Shown piece after piece: positions 51,471 through 55,682 of a stretch of DNA of 55,682 nucleotides. The stretch is from Prorocentrum cordatum (lineage: Eukaryota; Sar; Dinophyceae; Prorocentrales; Prorocentraceae). The first letter of the stretch is position 1, and each line of letters opens with the position of its first letter. Location: assembly GCA_963575745.1 (NCBI GenBank), contig CAUYUJ010006480.1, positions 174,001 through 229,682 on the forward strand. Direction: 5' to 3'. The notes beneath the pieces were generated by a model. The model did not search any database. It was given only the letters and a program-made list of their open reading frames with translations, and was not told the origin of the DNA. The translations under genes were made by a program, and so were the position numbers.

Positions 51471-52818
51471 CCCCGAGCCAGCGCCCGGGGTGCCAGTCTG
51501 CCAGTCCTTGCCCTTCTTGTTGTCCTTGAGCTTCTTCTTGTGGTCGGCGCCGAGCGGCTGGCCAGCTCCGCCGCCGCCGCCGCCGCCGCCTGTGGCCGCC
51601 GCCGCCAGCGCCCGTTCCTCACGGCCCTTGCGGCGCTCCTTGAGCACGGCGGCCTGCTCCTCCATGCGCTTCGCCACCCAGCGCTCCAGCTCGGGCGAGA
51701 TGAGGGCGCAGCCCTTGGCGCGGTCGCCGCCGAGGAACAAATGCCTCTCAGCCGCGAGGCCCGCCGCCACCGAGCCCTCCGTGGAGGCGCGGATCCGCTC
51801 CTGGTACCGCTCCTCCCAGAGCTGGTAGCGGCGGGCCATGCTCTCGAAGCAGGCCAAGTTGCAGATGTTGAGCTGGTCATACTGCAGCCCATGCTGGATG
51901 CACTCCGAGAGGAAGAGGTGCTCGTCGATCCCCGGGTCCGACGTGGTCGCCCCCAGCGCCTGTCTCCACCAGTGATGGCGAGGCACGGGGGCCATGCCGC
52001 TGTGGGCAAAGGCCTCGATGAGCCACTGCACCGTGCGCGGGCCCTCCACGGGCCAGGCGTCGTCCAGGACCTCCTCGCGCAGCAGGTGACGAGCTGACTC
52101 GAAGCTGCGCGTGCGCTCGCCGCGCACGTTGTACTCGACAGCCAGTGTGCGGAGGTCCTCCGCCGCGGCCGCCTCGCCCTCGCCAGCTGGCAACGGCGTC
52201 GGCGGGTCGCGGCAGAGGCGGTACCAGACTCCCTCCCGGCACAGCAGGGCCTGGCCCGCGACGCCGAATGCGAGGTCCGAAGGGCGGATGGTGATGCTCT
52301 CCCCGCGTCGGCGGGGACCCTGGTTCTCGCCGACAAACCACTCGGAGCCCACGAGGCAGGCGTGAGCCACCAGCGCGCCGGGGTCATAGAAGCCTGGGTC
52401 GACGTCGGCGGCCGGCACCAGCGAGCCACGCGCGGGGGCAGGCATCGCGCCAGCGTCAGCAAGGGGCGCGGGCACCCGCCCTCCTTCCTCGGCCGCCGGA
52501 GGCGCGCCAGCCCAGCCAGCCAGGTAGGCCTCGGCTCTCCGCCGGAAGGCGCTGCCGTGAGCGATGTCCCCCGGGCGGAAGGCGTAGCGGAAGATCTTCG
52601 GCCCGTAGAGCCGGCTCGGGATGCCGCCAGCCACACCACTAGGCAGAGCAGCCTCATAGTCCTCCAGCAGCTCCTCGTAGACGTCGCCGTCGGGCGTGAG
52701 CACCACGTGGCCCCCGACGGTGCGCCGCAGCACCAGGCGCTCGTGCCAGACCCCCTTCCGACGCGTCGAACAGGGCCCAGAAGCGCCTTCCGGCGGCCAC
52801 CGAGAGGTCATCTGCCAT
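51459..52818 (-). CDS. Gag-like protein of the YR retrotransposon
   Basis: The ATG at 52818 shares its A with the ORF0 stop (TGATG) and gives MADDLSVAAGRRFWALFDAS. After a five-G run (52751-52755) the protein-like reading moves to the frame of an alternative ATG at 52811: VWHERLVLRRTVGGHVVLTP and VYEELLEDYEAALP. This frame stays open to the TGA at 51459. Later parts are ARHLLREEVLDDAWPVEGPR, GIDEHLFLSECIQHGLQYDQ, a helical ISPELERWVAKRMEEQ, and a basic Lys/Gly tail KKKLKDNKKGKDW. There is no zinc knuckle. Its position first in the polycistronic block and basic tail support a nucleocapsid/Gag role; no sequence motif proves it. The single-G frame problem could be real or a base-count error. Confidence 0.6.
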
Positions 52819-53129
52819 CAGGCGGACGGTGGCGCCCCACCCTCAAGCCGGCCGCGAGCCCCAGCCGGCAGCGTCAGCTGCTTGATCCCTTCCAGCCCTG
52901 CGGCCACCACGAGCGGCGACGCCGGCCTCAGTGGCGCCCACCAGCGGGCCGCGAACCAGCCCGTCACGAGCTGCCCCGCCGCGACGGCGAGCAGCTGGGC
53001 GGTGGACCAGCCAGGAGACCCGCAGTCGCACTGGCAACCGCAGATGGGCGCCGGCGGCGCGGAGCGGGCCAGCAGGCAGAATGAGCCTATGGAGAAGGCA
53101 CAGGCGACTGCGGACGGGTCGACCGGCAT
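52818..53129 (-). CDS. ORF0: small Cys-cluster, hydrophobic protein
   Basis: 103 codons start 8 bp inside repeat A1 and end exactly at the Gag start. The N-terminus AVACAFSIGSFCLLA (7-21) is hydrophobic. A tight CGCQCDC cluster (four Cys at 30, 32, 34, 36) follows, then a probable membrane segment STAQLLAVAAGQLVTGWFAA (42-61) before WW and a basic/Pro-Gly tail. Compact placement, the TGATG coupling to Gag and the distinctive composition argue it is real. No function is known to me; metal binding or membrane attachment of the Gag particle are guesses. Confidence 0.5.
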   Translation of the reverse strand: MPVDPSAVACAFSIGSFCLLARSAPPAPICGCQCDCGSPGWSTAQLLAVAAGQLVTGWFAARWWAPLRPASPLVVAAGLEGIKQLTLPAGARGRLEGGAPPSA

Positions 53130-53136
53130 CCTTGTC

Positions 53137-53201
53137 CGGACAGAAAAAGGCTTGAGAGACAGTGTCCATGGCGATCGTCAACATTACCATTGACATTAGC
53201 A
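53137..53201 (-). repeat. Split direct repeat A1 (5' terminus, 65 bp)
   Basis: Identical to A2. Its outer CA (53200-53201) is the 5' end of the element. It must contain or adjoin the promoter, but no recognisable promoter motif is seen. Confidence 0.93.
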
Positions 53202-54660
53202 GCTGACTCGACTGTCGGCCGACTTGTGACTGTTTCGAAACTCTTCGGATGGCCCTCTTGGGACGTCTTGGAGGCCTCCTACTGGGGCTCTCTCGGGCTG
53301 TCTGGAGCCCTCTTGGCGCTCGCTTGGGCCGTCAATGAGTTCTTCGTGGGTCGCCGTGGACACCTCTCGGGCAATCTTGGGGCCAGCTCGAGGCCTTCGC
53401 GGGGCCACGTAGCCGACCTTGGGAGCCTCTTGGGCCGTCTCGGACGCTCGTGGGACCGAGATGGCGACAACTTAAACCTCTTCGGGAACAAAAAACGGAT
53501 CAATGAGTTTGGCCTCTCAGGGGTCTCACAGGGGCTCTCTTGGACCACTCTTGGAGCGTCTTGTGAGCCTCCAGGGCTGTCTTGGAACTATGTTGGGCTA
53601 CTTCCAACTCCAAACGGGTCATCTTCTGGGCGTCCTCCTGGGAAGTCTGGGGACCACCTTGGGCTGCCGGGGGGGGGCGATCTTGCGGTCGGGGTCCAGG
53701 TCCAGGGGCCCTGGTCCCCCATACTACTGTCAAGGCACCAGCCCGTTGCCAACCTCTTGAGCCGATCTGGACACTCGGGGATCTCGCGAGCCCATCTTTG
53801 AGCTATGGAGGGTTCGTGTTGGGGCGCTCCTAGGCCATGATGGCCACGTCGGGGGTCGTCTTGAGAAGTCATGGGCCCGCTGGGAGCGTCTGGGGCCTTC
53901 TTGGGGCCGTTGTGGGCCGCTTTGGGGAGGTCTCCAGGGCTTCTTGGTCGTCGTGGACGCTCCGAAGATCGAAAAGGCGAATTTGCGAAACTCATACAGA
54001 AACCTAAAGGAAGACATGCTTACTCGTGTTCGGAAACTCTTCAAAATGCTTTGAGGGCGCCCTTTGGCCGTCTTTGGCGGCTATTCGGCCTTATTGGACC
54101 CATCTGGGGGCCCTTTGTATATTTTTGGGCACACGGAGGATTGCAAACAAGGATTGCAAAAAAAATGAGAATTGCAAAAAAAAACGAAGGATTGCAAAAA
54201 AACGAAGGATTGCAACAAAAACCGAAGGATTGCAATCCTAGGTTTTTTTGCAATCCTTTATTCAGCCTTATTGGACCCATCTGGGGGCCCTTTGTATATT
54301 TTGGGGCACGCTGGAGCCAACTTGGGCCTCCGTCCGACGGGGCAGTTAGGCCGTCTTGGAGGCTGGGAGGCCCTTCTGGGGAGCCGCCTCACGCCAGCCT
54401 CGGCCGTATGGGGCCCGTCTTGCGGCTCTCGTGGGGCCTTCTTGGGCGGCTCGCCTGGAGACGCCTGGGGCGAAGGAAGGGCGCGAAGGATTGCAAAAAA
54501 AGGATTGCAAAAAAAGAACGAAGGATTGCAAACAAACTTGAACGAAGGATTGCAAAAAACCTGAACGAAAGATTTTGTTCCCCATATCCTAAGATGGGGT
54601 TCTTGTTATTACTTGGACGCCTCCTACTCCTCCTCCTTCTTCCTCCTCCTCTTTTCTCGT
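53202..54660 (+). repeat. GGGCCGTCTTGG-type array with islands
   Basis: Loose units such as CTTGGGCCGTCTTGG run through 53240-54480. Non-repetitive islands at 53455-53510 and 53945-54055 carry GACGCTC, then GAAAC(C/T)-type sequence comparable with 9045-9110. This is the right flank of the retrotransposon. No gene is seen. Confidence 0.75.
54083..54310 (+). repeat. 50-bp direct repeats around a GGATTGCAA cluster
   Basis: 54083-54132 and 54261-54310 are near-identical, with GCCTTATTGGACCCATCTGG and CCCTTTGTATATTTT. Between them lie six to seven GGATTGCAA units, each followed by an A-run, and one inverted unit. A second cluster without the direct repeat is at 54485-54575. Confidence 0.9.
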
Positions 54661-54671
54661 CCCCTCCTGTC

Positions 54672-54872
54672 GGACATACTCAGACTTGCTCATACACAGA
54701 CTTACTCATACTCAGACTTACTCATACTCAGACCTACTCATACTCAGACTTACTCACACTCAGACATACTCATATACAGACTTACTCATACACAGACTTA
54801 CTCATACACAGTATTAGTCATACCCAGACGTACACATACACAGACTTACTCATACACAGACTTACTCATACT
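54672..54872 (+). repeat. 16-bp tandem repeat (CAGACTTACTCATACT)
   Basis: About twelve units with CATACACAG and CCTACTC variants run directly into the 152-bp array. Confidence 0.95.
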
Positions 54873-55682
54873 CAGCACCCCTAAGGGGAGCCGCCAGGGG
54901 TGGTTGCACGGGCTCGTTCGCGGCCATTTTGTGGGGATGTCTCAGGCGGTTTGCCTGTTTCTGTGCCCAACATCCTTCGCTTTCGGAGCAGATTTGGAGG
55001 ATGTCTCGAGCGAGGCGCTCATTTCAGCACCCCTAAGGGGAGCCGCCAGGGGTGGTTGCACGGGCTCGTTCGCGGCCATTTTGTGGGGATGTCTCAGGCG
55101 GTTTGCCTGTTTCTGTGCCCAACATCCTTCGCTTTCGGAGCAGATTTGGAGGATGTCTCGAGCGAGGCGCTCATTTCAGCACCCCTAAGGGGAGCCGCCA
55201 GGGGTGGTTGCACGGGCTCGTTCGCGGCCATTTTGTGGGGATGTCTCAGGCGGTTTGCCTGTTTCTGTGCCCAACATCCTTCGCTTTCGGAGCAGATTTG
55301 GAGGATGTCTCGAGCGAGGCGCTCATTTCAGCACCCCTAAGGGGAGCCGCCAGGGGTGGTTGCACGGGCTCGTTCGCGGCCATTTTGTGGGGATGTCTCA
55401 GGCGGTTTGCCTGTTTCTGTGCCCAACATCCTTCGCTTTCGGAGCAGATTTGGAGGATGTCTCGAGCGAGGCGCTCATTTCAGCACCCCTAAGGGGAGCC
55501 GCCAGGGGTGGTTGCACGGGCTCGTTCGCGGCCATTTTGTGGGGATGTCTCAGGCGGTTTGCCTGTTTCTGTGCCCAACATCCTTCGCTTTCGGAGCAGA
55601 TTTGGAGGATGTCTCGAGCGAGGCGCTCATTTTCACCCCCCAGGTGGGCCAGATTTTGAGGATGTCTCGATCGGTTTGTTAG
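54873..55682 (+). repeat. 152-bp tandem array, five units, runs off the right edge
   Basis: Units begin at 54873, 55025, 55177, 55329 and 55481 and are essentially identical. The last part (55630-55682) is a diverged half-unit. Each unit has two related halves marked by GGATGTCTC at alternating 64- and 88-bp spacing. Because 152 is not a multiple of three, successive units shift frame and frames of about 146 codons appear at each unit; they are not genes. Confidence 0.95.

Larger units (their letters stand above)
46504..53201 (-). mobile_element. Complete tyrosine-recombinase retrotransposon with split direct repeats
   Basis: The element is 6,698 bp on the minus strand, order A1-ORF0-Gag-preRT-RT-RNase H-recombinase-methyltransferase-B1-A2-B2. 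A1 and A2 are identical 65-bp repeats and B1 and B2 identical 118-bp repeats. The inner end of B1 meets the start of A2 with a 2-bp overlap (CA), which reproduces the junction that the outer ends of B2 and A1 would form in a circle. This A1...B1A2B2 plan is that of PAT/Ngaro-type elements, not of LTR elements or of DIRS1 with inverted ends. The flanks show no target duplication; the predicted empty site is AATGGA-CA-GCTGAC. Identical repeat pairs suggest a young insertion. Confidence 0.93.

Noticed and set aside
54900-55659. Series of ~146-codon plus-strand ORFs
   Set aside because: Identical frames recur every 152 bp in shifting phase because the satellite unit is not a multiple of three.

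Overview
What kind of DNA this is. The window looks like nuclear DNA of a dinoflagellate. It is GC-rich and extremely repeat-dense, has no compact protein-gene organisation, carries a decayed copy of the dinoflagellate spliced-leader sequence (18 of 21 bases, 19976-19996), and contains tyrosine-recombinase (YR) retrotransposons with short terminal structures. I cannot name the species. No rRNA or tRNA gene was recognised. No complete host protein gene was recognised either; at most there are two exon-like pieces (27157-27537 and 43207-43303, both minus strand).

Layout. 1-3942 (minus strand) is a decayed YR retrotransposon that runs off the left edge: a ubiquitin-like/Gag-like N-terminal part, reverse transcriptase, RNase H remnants and the start of a tyrosine recombinase, broken by frameshifts and a nonsense codon. 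4.4-10.3 kb is GGA microsatellite, a dispersed ~0.9-kb repeat called R1 here, and several simple repeats. 10.3-24.5 kb is dominated by a composite repeat (modules A-F, about eight copies or part-copies), interrupted by a 1.1-kb TCG expansion, two small inverted-repeat elements with 5-bp target duplications, a ~75-85-bp tandem array and AGCAT pentamer arrays. 24.5-39.9 kb holds a 0.75-kb fold-back element, more R1 copies bracketed by GGA tracts, large TCC/ATC/GAT/GGA arrays and small fold-backs. 40.1-41.8 kb is a 5'-truncated, frameshifted LINE 3' end. 42.8-43.3 kb has a fibronectin-III-like exon candidate. 46504-53201 is the centrepiece. 53.2-54.6 kb is a degenerate GGGCCGTCTTGG-type repeat, and 54.67-55.68 kb holds a 16-bp and then a 152-bp tandem array.

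The centrepiece is a complete 6,698-bp YR retrotransposon on the minus strand. It is bounded by split direct repeats in the order A1-[genes]-B1-A2-B2 (65 bp and 118 bp, each pair identical), with a 2-bp overlap (CA). It encodes, in order, a small Cys-cluster/membrane ORF, Gag, a pre-RT region, RT plus RNase H, a tyrosine recombinase and, last, a DNA methyltransferase-like protein. The genes are packed almost end to end between the repeats, with a TGATG stop/start overlap, a methyltransferase ATG inside the recombinase 3' end, an in-frame TGA just before RT, and two G-runs where one G disrupts the frame. In the expected life cycle RT and RNase H make DNA from the transcript, the B1-A2 junction templates the joined ends, and the recombinase integrates the circle at a dinucleotide without cutting out a target duplication. 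The methyltransferase could mark the element's own DNA; that last step is inference.
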